Below are positions 36,051-44,456 of a DNA stretch of 52,061 nt, in pieces. Position numbers and translations under genes: made by a program. Numbering within the stretch: the stretch's first letter is position 1; every line of letters starts with the position of its first letter. Below the pieces are notes generated by a model that saw only the letters and a program-made list of their open reading frames with translations, was not told the origin of the DNA and made no database searches. Origin of the DNA: an uncultured OM182 clade bacterium (lineage in GTDB: Bacteria; Pseudomonadota; Gammaproteobacteria; Pseudomonadales; Azotimanducaceae); NCBI GenBank assembly GCA_902567095.1, contig CACFLG010000008.1, forward strand, positions 1 to 52,061. The letters run 5' to 3'.

Positions 36051-37133
36051 TTGCTTGACAAGAAACCCCTAGACGAATTTCTGAAGACCAAAAACCTCCC
36101 AGGTGTTGTCGCATTAATTACGTCTTCTTCCGAGACTTTATATGAATCTGCATTTGGGTACGCGGATACCACAAAAGAAGTTAAGGCCAAAATCGATACC
36201 CCTCACGCAATCATGTCGATGACTAAGCCAATCACCTCTTGCGCAATTATGAAACTTCACGAGCAAGGAAAACTGTCATTAGACGACGAGATTTCTAATT
36301 ACCTTGAAGAGTATAAACTCACCGAAGTTCTTTCGGAAGTGGATCTGGAGACAAAGGAATATTCGACAGAACCATTGTCAAAGAAACCCACGATCAAAAA
36401 TCTTCTCAATCACACCTCAGGCTACGGTTACAGATTCTCAAATCATACACTCAGGAAGATCTGTAAAATGGACGAAACAGAATTCTCGCTGTTACACAAA
36501 CCTGGAGAAAAATGGACCTATGGGGCGTCTACCAAGATTTTAGGAGATCTTGTAAGTAAGGTTGAAGGCGAAGATCTTGAACAATCTCTAAAAAGATTGG
36601 TCTTGGATCCCTTAGGAATGAATGAAACCTCATTCAAACCGAGAGAAAATCAAGCTTTTCCACACCGGCTCGAGAATGGGAACTGGGTATCCACAGAGAA
36701 ATTCCCTCGGATTGACGCAGGCGATGGCGGTTTGATCTCGACGGTTAAGGATTACGAAAAATTTTTGCGGTGCTTTTTAAATAAAGGAGACCCCATTCTA
36801 TCTGCTGAAATGGTTAAAGAAATGACGACCAATCAAATAGGTGATCTGTGGATTGAAACACAACCCGATGCGAACCCCGCCCTTACATGTCCCTTCCCAC
36901 TCGGTGGAGGCGAAGATAAGTTTGGGCTGGGCTTCCAAATCCATATGAGCGAAAAAGAGAACGAGCGTGCGCCAGGAAGTTTTAGCTGGTGTGGATTAAT
37001 GAATACATTTTTTTGGGTCGATCCTCGAGAAAATATTGCGTGCGTATTATTTATGCAAACTCTTCCTCTCTACGACCCCACTTGTATCGAGACCGTTAAA
37101 GGGTTTGAAAGAATTCTATACCGAGGACTGTGA
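36051..37133 (+). CDS. Serine hydrolase, beta-lactamase class C/esterase-like
   Basis: A 360-aa PBP-fold hydrolase with the nucleophile motif S-M-T-K in AIMSMTKPITSCAIM, WTYGAST at the second (Tyr) motif, and GDGGLIST plus FSWCGLMNTFFWVDP near the C-terminal sheet. The start is TTG at 36051, supported by GAGGAG seven bases before it. There is no signal peptide, so the product is probably a cytoplasmic esterase. Sequence motifs differ from the hydrolase at 23651, so the two are distant paralogs. It is divergent from the PhnZ-like gene by 40 bases. Confidence 0.85.
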   Translation: MLDKKPLDEFLKTKNLPGVVALITSSSETLYESAFGYADTTKEVKAKIDTPHAIMSMTKPITSCAIMKLHEQGKLSLDDEISNYLEEYKLTEVLSEVDLETKEYSTEPLSKKPTIKNLLNHTSGYGYRFSNHTLRKICKMDETEFSLLHKPGEKWTYGASTKILGDLVSKVEGEDLEQSLKRLVLDPLGMNETSFKPRENQAFPHRLENGNWVSTEKFPRIDAGDGGLISTVKDYEKFLRCFLNKGDPILSAEMVKEMTTNQIGDLWIETQPDANPALTCPFPLGGGEDKFGLGFQIHMSEKENERAPGSFSWCGLMNTFFWVDPRENIACVLFMQTLPLYDPTCIETVKGFERILYRGL

Positions 37134-37168
37134 TAAAACCTCGGTTAGGCAATGATTAAAAGGTCAGC

Positions 37169-38107
37169 ATGTATTTTTCTCTTCCTGTTATAAGCTTCAC
37201 AGCAATAAGAAACAACGACGATTTTGCACTAAACTCTGTTCGCAAGGCTTGCGAGACCACAGGAATGTTCCGATTAACGGAACATGGATTAGAAAGCCAA
37301 TTCGAGAATTTTCTCAAAAACATGAAAGCGTATTTTAGTCAGCCGCTTGAGCATAAGAAACTTTTAGAAAGGAATGAAAAGAACCCTTGGGGCTATTTTG
37401 ATAGAGAACTAACCAAAAACAAAAGAGATTGGAAAGAAATATTCGATCTTGTCGCTACAAGCAGTAATGACGTCTTCGAATCTGAAATGCGATGGCCGGA
37501 AACCCCCAAACTCTTCAAAGAAATTAATTTGGACTGGCACAAAAAAAATCGCGATATCGCAATTACCTTGTTAGGAAAAATATCTTTAATCCTAGGAGCA
37601 CCTGAAGAAGAACTTACTAAATTTTTTACAAAAGAAGACACAAGCTTTTTGAGATTAAATCATTATCCTGTTTGTAATCATCCAGCAAAATCTCACCGAG
37701 ATTTTACTGGTGATGGGCACTTAGGGATCTATGATCATACCGATTCAGGAGCACTTACTATTCTTGTCCAAAGTGAGACTCCGGGTCTTCAAATCAGAGA
37801 GAGCTCTCATTGGAAAACAGTGCCCTCGGAGGGAGAGGAACTAATCGTGAATACTGGCGATTTATTGCAAATATGGTCTAACGATCAATTCCCAGCTCCA
37901 GTGCACAGAGTTTTAGCAAACGACAAGTTTGATCGCTACAGCGCTGCGTTTTTTTTAAACCCCAAATATGAAACCGATGTTGTACCTCTTTCAACAGCGA
38001 ATCAAAGATTTCGCTCACTGAACTGGGGAGATTTTCGTTCCAAAAGATCGGCTGGAGATTACGCAGATTTGGGTGAGGAAATCCAAATTGACGATTTTCG
38101 TGTGTAG
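37169..38107 (+). CDS. Isopenicillin N synthase-like Fe(II)/2-oxoglutarate oxygenase
   Basis: A 312-aa protein of the 2OG-Fe(II) oxygenase superfamily. The N-terminal DIOX_N-like region begins LPVISFTAI. The double-stranded beta-helix core has the H-x-D...H triad (YDHTDSGALTIL and APVHRVLAN) and the 2OG-binding R-x-S (RYSAAFFLNP). TPGLQIRESSHWKTVP is typical of the family. The reaction could be hydroxylation, desaturation or ring formation on an unknown small molecule. It follows the serine hydrolase by 35 bases on the same strand, so they may form a two-gene operon. Confidence 0.9.
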   Translation: MYFSLPVISFTAIRNNDDFALNSVRKACETTGMFRLTEHGLESQFENFLKNMKAYFSQPLEHKKLLERNEKNPWGYFDRELTKNKRDWKEIFDLVATSSNDVFESEMRWPETPKLFKEINLDWHKKNRDIAITLLGKISLILGAPEEELTKFFTKEDTSFLRLNHYPVCNHPAKSHRDFTGDGHLGIYDHTDSGALTILVQSETPGLQIRESSHWKTVPSEGEELIVNTGDLLQIWSNDQFPAPVHRVLANDKFDRYSAAFFLNPKYETDVVPLSTANQRFRSLNWGDFRSKRSAGDYADLGEEIQIDDFRV

Positions 38108-38122
38108 CGACTCAAAGCTTCT

Positions 38123-38142
38123 ATCACTCAAGATAGAGTGAT
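38123..38142. terminator. Hairpin in convergent intergenic gap
   Basis: A 7-bp inverted repeat (ATCACTC/GAGTGAT) with a 6-base loop sits midway in the 58-base gap between the oxygenase (+) and the cyclophilin (-). It has no strong T run on either side, so it is only a possible bidirectional terminator. Confidence 0.35.
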
Positions 38143-38165
38143 CCTGATCTTAAACAATCTCGAAG

Positions 38166-38798
38166 TCACTCTAAAATTGATATTTTTTCGATTACGACGG
38201 GTTTAATTGGAACATCGGACATTCCTTGTCTACTGCCAGTCCGAACAACTTCGATAGAATCAACTACATCCAAACCATCAATGACTCGTCCAAAAACCGC
38301 ATAACCATAGGACTTACAGTTACTAGGTTTAAACATTCCTTTTCTTTGCGCTGCCATCTGCGCTTTTTCTTGTTCTCTAGTGCAACTGCTGCCACCTTGA
38401 AAATCTAAGAAGTCATTGTCAGAAACATTAATGAAAAACTGACGCGATGCTGAATCGATCATATTCATGCGTGCCATCGCAATTGTGCCCCTAACATTTT
38501 TGAGCCCATTTGCTGCCTCATTATAAATTAGTGCTCCCTCAGGGGCCTGAGACAGATTACTGTAGTGCCCTCCTCCCTGAACCATAAAACCTGGAATTAC
38601 ACGATGGAATATAGTGCCATCATAGGATCCAGATCTAACATAGTTCAGAAAATTACTTACGCTGATAGGCGCCCTCTCTTGTTCAAGTTGAATGATAATA
38701 TCTCCTAAATTTGTCTTAATTATTGCGTTAGGCCCTCCAGCGGATAAGGAAGCCGAAGCAAAAAAAACAAATATGAAAATAAACCCGCGACCAAACAT
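38166..38798 (-). CDS. Periplasmic cyclophilin-type peptidyl-prolyl cis-trans isomerase
   Basis: A 210-aa protein with a signal peptide (hydrophobic core about residues 5-18, Ala-rich cleavage region ASASLSAG) and a complete cyclophilin domain: FHRVIPGFMVQGGGH, GTIAMARMNMIDSASRQFFIN and YAVFGRVIDGLDVVDSI. The catalytic Arg is in FHRVI. The insertion between residues about 135 and 160, with two Cys, is slightly unusual. It assists folding of exported proteins, like PpiA. The gap to the upstream amidase is 10 bases, so they are probably cotranscribed. Confidence 0.92.
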   Translation of the reverse strand: MFGRGFIFIFVFFASASLSAGGPNAIIKTNLGDIIIQLEQERAPISVSNFLNYVRSGSYDGTIFHRVIPGFMVQGGGHYSNLSQAPEGALIYNEAANGLKNVRGTIAMARMNMIDSASRQFFINVSDNDFLDFQGGSSCTREQEKAQMAAQRKGMFKPSNCKSYGYAVFGRVIDGLDVVDSIEVVRTGSRQGMSDVPIKPVVIEKISILE

Positions 38799-38808
38799 TT
38801 ACTGCCTC

Positions 38809-40266
38809 CTATACCGAGTACTTTTCTGGGGGAACAAACCCATTCAATTGCTCATCAATCAACTGCGCGAACCTTATCGTTTTCAAGTCCTGCATTTCAG
38901 CACCGATTACTTGTATTCCTATCGGCAACCCATCATTACCAAGACCAGTTGGTAAAACCGTTGAAGGGAGATAGCTCACACAAGACAGTCCTGCCCAAAA
39001 AAATAAATCATTGTATGGCCGCTTCTCTCCATTGACCTTGAGCAACCTTTCCGAAATCTTAGGATTTTGATCATGCGAGAAGGCGCAAACGGACGCAACG
39101 GGTGCTAACACGACGTCGTATTCTTTAAAGAATTCGTGCCATTCCCACCTTAATTTAGTTCGTCTCTCATTCGCAGTAAACCATTCTCGATGTAATAAGG
39201 TGGTATTACGAGTTAGCCTTGCTAAATCGCTAAAATCATCGCTGTCTAAATTCTGCCTTTTCTCCCAACGGGCAAGGAACTCCTCTTCGGGAACTTGCGC
39301 AGACATCGCAGCGTGTAAAAGTTTTTCATAAGTTTCGTGGCTCTCCTTAACAGAGAAAGAGGGCCTAGCTTCGAAATCTACTTTAGCCCCACCCGAGCTC
39401 GCTATTTTTGCGACTAGCCCAATTCGATCAATAATTTCTGAGTCGACGGGCGCAATACTTTCATCTGACCATACAGCAACCCTAAAATCCCGAAGCTCTT
39501 TTTGATCGGCCTTCGGCAAAGAAAGATTCCATCCAGGAAACTGCAAATCGTCTGCCCCAGCAACAATTTCAAGCATAAGCTCAAGATCCTGAGCGTTTCT
39601 CGCAAAAGGCCCTATCACTGAAATATCTCTTGGAGTCAAAGAGCCTAGGACCGAGTGGCCGCGAAGCGGCAAAATATTCCAGGTCGGTTTCAACCCAAAA
39701 ACTCCACAGAAATGCGCTGGCGCTCTAATAGAACCACCTATATCACTGCCCATTTCTACTGGAGAAAATCCAGCAGCGACCGCTGCAGCTGACCCACCAC
39801 TCGAGCCACCCGGAGTTCTTTCAAGATCATAAGGGTTGTTTGTTGTTCCATAGATATCGTTAAAGCTTTGAATATCTGCCAAGTTAAAAGGGATATTGGT
39901 TTTTCCAAAAACTATTGCGCCGGCTGACTCCAACCTTTCTATCGCAACTGCATTCGAGGTAACCACATTATCCTTGAATTGAGGAATACCAAAAGTGGTA
40001 GGCAATCCTTCCACATTATAGGAATCTTTTACGGTCATCGGTAAGCCATGAAGGGGGCCCCAATTTTCGCCTTTGGACACGGCCTCGTCGGCTCTCTTCG
40101 CAAGATCTCTCGCATACTCAACCCGCTTGCAGACTACGGCATTGAGATCACCGTCGAATTTTTCGATTCTCGATAGAAAGAGATCCAAAAGCTCTCTTGA
40201 ACTAATTTCCTTATCCTGAATCTGCTTCACTAAAGTCCTCGCATCTGCAAAGGCTATCTCGTCCAT
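38809..40266 (-). CDS. Amidase-signature family amidase
   Basis: A 485-aa amidase. The Ser-cisSer-Lys triad is visible: K80 in MTVKDSYNVEG, S155 in TPGGSSGGSAAAVAAG and S179 in SDIGGSIRAPA. It hydrolyses a carboxylic amide, and the substrate pocket cannot be deduced. GatA is unlikely because no gatB or gatC is adjacent. GGAG seven bases before the ATG supports the start. It heads a two-gene transcript with the cyclophilin and is divergent from the SDR gene. Confidence 0.92.
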   Translation of the reverse strand: MDEIAFADARTLVKQIQDKEISSRELLDLFLSRIEKFDGDLNAVVCKRVEYARDLAKRADEAVSKGENWGPLHGLPMTVKDSYNVEGLPTTFGIPQFKDNVVTSNAVAIERLESAGAIVFGKTNIPFNLADIQSFNDIYGTTNNPYDLERTPGGSSGGSAAAVAAGFSPVEMGSDIGGSIRAPAHFCGVFGLKPTWNILPLRGHSVLGSLTPRDISVIGPFARNAQDLELMLEIVAGADDLQFPGWNLSLPKADQKELRDFRVAVWSDESIAPVDSEIIDRIGLVAKIASSGGAKVDFEARPSFSVKESHETYEKLLHAAMSAQVPEEEFLARWEKRQNLDSDDFSDLARLTRNTTLLHREWFTANERRTKLRWEWHEFFKEYDVVLAPVASVCAFSHDQNPKISERLLKVNGEKRPYNDLFFWAGLSCVSYLPSTVLPTGLGNDGLPIGIQVIGAEMQDLKTIRFAQLIDEQLNGFVPPEKYSV

Positions 40267-40374
40267 CGATTAGCTCCTTTTTCTTTAAGAGTATCACGTC
40301 GTCTCTATCTTGTGTCGCTTTAGCTAGACGATCGAATCCAGATTTAGGATGATGATTATTTGGGGAGAACATAT

Positions 40375-41088
40375 ATGGACTTAAAAAACAAAACGGTTGT
40401 TATTATTGGTGGAACCTCTGGAATTGGGTTAGCAACCGCAGTAGAAGCAAACGAAAGAGGGGCTATAGTGCACGCAGCAAGTCGATCAAAGGAAAAGGTT
40501 GAAGCTAAAGCCTCAGAACATCCAGATATAAATTTTTTTCAACAAGATATTCACGACTCATTGGGCCTCGAGAAATCTTTTAGAGCACTGGGAGAAATCG
40601 ATCACGTTGTTGCCGTTGCTACAGGAGCCAACAGAAAAAATGCTCCGTTTATGGAGCAATCGCCGGAAGAATTCAAGGAAGCTTTTAACAAATTTTGGGG
40701 TTACACAAACGTTGCGAGGTTATCAATACCACTTATTAGAGAAGGAGGATCCTTGACCTTTGTGAGCGGGTTTCCTGCTCGAAAGTGTAATGTAGGTATG
40801 TCCTCAATCTCAGCGACAGGGTGCGCAGTTGAAGGCCTTTCTAGAGCTCTTGCACTGGAGGTCGCACCAATCAGGGTGAATGTAGTCGCGCCAGGGATCA
40901 TCGACACCGAAGCCTTCGATAGACTTGGAGAGGGCAAATCTGCGGCTTTAGAAAATATGGGGAAAAATATTCCGATTGGAAGGGTAGGCAAACCCGAAGA
41001 AGTTGGCCTTGCTATCCTCCATGCAATGGAGAATCCCTATATGACAGGGGCTACAATAGACATAGATGGGGGCATCCTGCTTCCCTAA
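40375..41088 (+). CDS. Short-chain dehydrogenase/reductase
   Basis: A classical SDR of about 237 aa. The nucleotide-binding loop GGTSGIGLATA lies near residues 12-22. VAVATGAN replaces the usual NNAG, and VNVVAPGIIDTEAF and TGATIDIDGG form the C-terminus. The canonical Y-x3-K is not intact where expected: the segment reads MSSISATGCAVEGLSRAL, with no Tyr. Activity may therefore be altered or the chemistry non-standard. ATG 40375, with GGGGAG before it, is preferred over the upstream TTG. It overlaps the convergent selenoprotein gene by four bases. Confidence 0.85.
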   Translation: MDLKNKTVVIIGGTSGIGLATAVEANERGAIVHAASRSKEKVEAKASEHPDINFFQQDIHDSLGLEKSFRALGEIDHVVAVATGANRKNAPFMEQSPEEFKEAFNKFWGYTNVARLSIPLIREGGSLTFVSGFPARKCNVGMSSISATGCAVEGLSRALALEVAPIRVNVVAPGIIDTEAFDRLGEGKSAALENMGKNIPIGRVGKPEEVGLAILHAMENPYMTGATIDIDGGILLP

Positions 41089-42158
41089 TTGTATCTATCG
41101 GATTTTAGATCGTCAGCAAATTCATTTATGCCGGAAGACATCCTTAGCTTCTTGGTTGTTTCCTCTGTGGTTTGGTCTAGAGGAAGTCCAGAGGCATTGG
41201 CAACCTTAGTTATTCCATTAAATGCCGTGGCAATGGCTACCGCATCTACAAGTTTCTCCGGACTCATGGTCTGTTTTGACTCAAAGAGAAACTGGTGAAG
41301 AGCGTCATAGGACTCCTCGTATGTCAGTTGCACTAATCGATCAAAAACCGCTTCACCCTCTACTCCCACTGGAGATTCCGTTAGCATGCCAGCCAAATCA
41401 TAATCTTTTTCAGAAGCCTCACCGCTCCGACGGAGCAGCATCGAGTGTGAGGTGGTTCAGTAGAAGCACTGATTATGAGATGACATTTTTGAGGCGATGT
41501 ACTCTACCTGGGATCGATCCAAACTCGTATCAAAAGGTGTCAAAGAATATTGACTACTCATGACGGAGAAAAAATGCCTTACAGACTCAGGGACCAATCC
41601 CATCGCCCTGAAAATGTTAGGTATCTTAGGAAGCCCAGTCTCGGTCGCTTCATTTTCAATATCCATAATTGGAATCCAGGCTCCCGCCTCTACCACCTTG
41701 TCATTTGCTTTCCTGGTTGGGACTCCGCCCTGTGCTCGGGGTGCGGGAATAGTCTGGTAGCCCAAGGCACCCGCGAAGCCGTCAATGATAATGGCAGTGG
41801 CGACCAGACCCACAATTTCAACGTATTGCTCCGCTGAAACGCCTTGCGCCAATATAGATTCGAACCAACGATATGTCAGTCGATCGGCATTGTTGCAAAG
41901 TCGATGAACGATTTCCACGGTTATTGGGTCAAGGCCCGTCTGAGAAACATGCTCTCCCTCTTTCGCGTAAGGAGACAAGGATCTTCTTTGCTCAAGACAC
42001 AGCGGGCAATCCTTAGCTGAGCGGACTTCTTCTAGAATTTTGACTCGAGTTCTTGAGTCTAGCCAAGTTCCAGCTTTCCCATAAGCGGTTATTGCAGTCT
42101 CATGAGCTATATCTATGTGGGATCTCCTTGGAAAATCAGTTATATCGTATCTAGGCAC
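41085..42158 (-). CDS. AhpD-like/carboxymuconolactone decarboxylase-family selenoprotein with in-frame UGA (Sec234)
   Basis: One continuous reading frame of 357 codons from GTG 42158 to 41085, interrupted only by TGA at 41457-41459. There are two AhpD/CMD-like halves. The N-terminal half has a CxxC (C51-P-L-C54). The C-terminal half reads SSHNQC231-F-Y-[UGA234]-TTSHSMLLRRSG, so the UGA falls on the second redox position of the family's CxxC...H motif. A SECIS-type hairpin starts four bases after the UGA. Conventional callers would split it into 233-aa and 118-aa pieces. AhpD-like proteins reduce peroxides or peroxiredoxin partners through this disulfide; a selenenylsulfide would suit peroxide chemistry. 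Its physiological substrate is unknown. It is divergent from an HD-domain gene and convergent with the SDR. Confidence 0.87.
41417..41452 (-). promoter_or_regulatory. Bacterial SECIS element downstream of the in-frame UGA
   Basis: On the coding strand the lower stem CCTCAC (41452-41447) pairs with GTGAGG (41422-41417). The upper stem GCTCC (41436-41432) pairs with GGAGC (41428-41424) around a GTC apical loop that begins with G-U, as in E. coli fdhF SECIS loops. The apical loop begins 25 nucleotides after the UGA, inside the window used for bacterial SECIS elements. The strong pairing over coding sequence exactly at this place is the main support for Sec insertion by SelB. Confidence 0.83.
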
Positions 42159-42272
42159 AAAAATATCTCGCTCGACAAAGGGTATGAATTGGTGTTAAAA
42201 AATGTAACACATTTTGGCGCCTTTCAAACAGCTATTGATTTGTACCAAATTTATAAAAAAGGGAGTCCGGCG

Positions 42273-42860
42273 ATGCAAAAACAAGCAACTTTCACGGCAA
42301 TGACCGATGGCACGCCCGCTGATTACGCGATTATCGGAAAAGCTAACGGTGAGCATGCTAAAGCTCTAGCGGATAGAATTCTTGATCACCTTGCTCTGCT
42401 AAAGGGAGATACTGGGGGCTTTGCGATCGACCGGTATCGACATTGTCTACAAACAGCGACGAGGGCTTATCGGGATGGAAGAGATAACGAGTACGTGGTT
42501 TGTGCGTTGTTACATGATATTGGAGATACGTTAGCGTCAGCCAATCATGCGGACCTTGCCGCCACAATGCTTGAGCCCTTTGTTTCGGAGGAAAATTACT
42601 GGATCGTTAAACACCATGGGATTTTTCAAGGTTATTATTTCTTTGAGCATCTTGGTCTTGATAAAAACATGCGGGACGAGTATCGAGACAGTAAATATTG
42701 GCACGCCTGCGCTGAGTTCTGCGCAAAATATGATCAAAATTCCTTTGACCCAGATTATGAGGATATGCCAATAGAAGAATTTATACCGATGGTCAAAGAA
42801 GTTTTTATGCGCCCAAAGAGCTCGATTTACAAAAAGCGAGGAGGAGAAGAAATCTTTTGA
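42273..42860 (+). CDS. HD-domain protein with a diiron-oxygenase-like ligand set
   Basis: A 195-aa HD-fold protein. Candidate ligands in order are H57 (DRYRHCLQTA), H81-D82 (LLHDIGD), H92 (NHADL), H114 or H115 (VKHHGIFQ) and D154 (AKYDQNSFD). This six-ligand spacing resembles the mixed-valent diiron oxygenases MIOX and PhnZ, although ordinary HD phosphohydrolases can bind two metals too. The frame extends upstream, but ATG 42273 with GGGAG seven bases before it is the sensible start. The gene is divergent from the selenoprotein, sharing a promoter region of 114 bases, so coregulation is plausible. Confidence 0.8.
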   Translation: MQKQATFTAMTDGTPADYAIIGKANGEHAKALADRILDHLALLKGDTGGFAIDRYRHCLQTATRAYRDGRDNEYVVCALLHDIGDTLASANHADLAATMLEPFVSEENYWIVKHHGIFQGYYFFEHLGLDKNMRDEYRDSKYWHACAEFCAKYDQNSFDPDYEDMPIEEFIPMVKEVFMRPKSSIYKKRGGEEIF

Positions 42861-42871
42861 TTGATTGAAGA

Positions 42872-42971
<100 letters not shown>

Positions 42972-43023
42972 AACCCATATGTTAACTTTTATACTGCCTA
43001 AAAATCTACCGGCAGTTATGTTT

Positions 43024-43575
43024 CTACCAAAAATCTACAACTTTTTTTTCATCGACCTTAGGAAGGTTTTTTGTCTTTCCATCTATCTCGCCTATATAAA
43101 TAAATCCGACAATCTTATCTGACTTTTCTAACCCTAAACCCTTTTTTACTAGTTCACTGTAAGCCATTTCACCAGTTCGCCAAATCGCTCCATACCCTAG
43201 CGCATGAGCAGAATTAAGAATATTTTGCGCGACCGCTCCGGCCGAAAGAACTTGCTCTATTTCAGGAATTTTTGATTCAGAAGAAATTTTTGCACAAACT
43301 CCTAGAATGAGAGGCGCCCTCAACGGATTACTTCTTAACTTGTCGAGAGTCCTTTGAGGTGTCTCAGGGTCCTTATCTAACTTCGCGTCAGAAAATAGTT
43401 TTCCTAACTTTTTTAGGGACTCCCCCTGAATTACTGTAATTCTCCATGGTCGAAGCATTCCATGGTCAGGCGCACGGATACCCGAGAATATCATCTTCTC
43501 TAAATCATCCGGGCTTACCTTCCCCGATAAACGACTAACTGAGTTGCGAGTTTGTATTGCAGTCAATGCTTCCAC
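43024..43575 (-). CDS. Nitroreductase-family FMN oxidoreductase (YdjA-like)
   Basis: A 183-aa flavin reductase, typical length for YdjA-type minimal nitroreductases. The N-terminal AIQTRNSVSRLSGK has the conserved R-x-S-x-R-like phosphate-binding pattern. IRAPDHGMLRPWRITVIQG and ALGYGAIWRTGE are characteristic of the YdjA branch, and IVGFIYIGE is the terminal family strand. It uses NAD(P)H to reduce nitro compounds, quinones or similar; the substrate is unknown. The start is GTG 43575 with AAGGAGG five bases before it. Confidence 0.92.
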   Translation of the reverse strand: MEALTAIQTRNSVSRLSGKVSPDDLEKMIFSGIRAPDHGMLRPWRITVIQGESLKKLGKLFSDAKLDKDPETPQRTLDKLRSNPLRAPLILGVCAKISSESKIPEIEQVLSAGAVAQNILNSAHALGYGAIWRTGEMAYSELVKKGLGLEKSDKIVGFIYIGEIDGKTKNLPKVDEKKVVDFW

Positions 43576-43690
43576 AAAACCTCCTTAATAACATAACGAA
43601 CGAAACATTACTCTAATTTGGCGGAGAGAGGAATCCGACTTATCTTGGGCCAAGATATTCGATAGACTAGAACTTTTTCGGGGCACCTAA

Positions 43691-44413
43691 TTGATTAGCG
43701 ACCATCGTCCATTTTGGTTAAAACGCCTACATCAAAGATTTGATGTCTGGTTTACTGATCATTTTCTGTCTCCTCAGTTTGAGAATCTTGGACCAGACCA
43801 TTTTGTAATGAAGCCCTGGAACTTGCGAGTTTACGGAAGGAAAATTTCAGCAGGCAAGAATTTACATGTTATCGCTGACTCAAGCAGAAAGGTTTCACTT
43901 TCCACGTGGGCATATGATGATAAGCAGGGACAGATCGAAATCGGAGATAACGTATTGATATGTCCGGGCACAAGGATCGACTCGGCAAGCAAGGTCCTCA
44001 TAAAAAATAACTGCATGCTCGCCGCGGGTACATACCTCACTGACGCAGATTGGCACGACATCTACGACAGAACTAAACCAATAGGGACAACTAAGCCAAT
44101 AACGCTTGAAGAAAATGTTTGGATAGGCGATAGCAGCATTGTCTGCAAGGGTGTAACCATCGGTAAAAACAGTGTGGTCGGAGCGGGAAGTGTGGTCGCC
44201 GCAGATATACCGAGCGGAGTTATCGCGGTTGGAAACCCGGCTGCACCGATAAAAAGGCTGTCCGACGAAGAAAGCTTGATCACTCGGGACGCAATATTCG
44301 CTGATCTCGATCTCTTAAATAGAAATAATCGTGAAATTGATAAAGTTGCGCTGCAGAGCAATTCGTTAGTAGGCTGGATAAGAAACAAGTGTTTTCCTCA
44401 TCGTGGCGATTGA
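43691..44413 (+). CDS. Hexapeptide-repeat O-acyltransferase (LbH fold)
   Basis: A 240-aa protein with left-handed beta-helix repeats over about residues 75-200: IEIGDNVLICPGTRI, VLIKNNCMLAAGTYL, ITLEENVWIGDSSIV and VTIGKNSVVGAGSVV, ending with GVIAVGNPAAPIKRL, the usual exit motif of CoA-dependent acetyltransferases. The active His candidate is in DADWHDIYDR. The start is TTG 43691. It is probably involved in acetylation of a sugar or cell-surface component, though no polysaccharide genes surround it. Confidence 0.87.
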   Translation: MISDHRPFWLKRLHQRFDVWFTDHFLSPQFENLGPDHFVMKPWNLRVYGRKISAGKNLHVIADSSRKVSLSTWAYDDKQGQIEIGDNVLICPGTRIDSASKVLIKNNCMLAAGTYLTDADWHDIYDRTKPIGTTKPITLEENVWIGDSSIVCKGVTIGKNSVVGAGSVVAADIPSGVIAVGNPAAPIKRLSDEESLITRDAIFADLDLLNRNNREIDKVALQSNSLVGWIRNKCFPHRGD

Positions 44414-44456
44414 ATGCTAGATTATCGTGCGACTCAAATCGATCAAAATTTTTTGA

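Noticed and set aside
41457-41459. TGA as a simple nonsense mutation making a pseudogene
   Set aside because: The UGA replaces precisely the second redox Cys of CxxC, both sides stay in the same frame with good family sequence, and a SECIS-like hairpin follows at the proper distance. Sec insertion explains all three.
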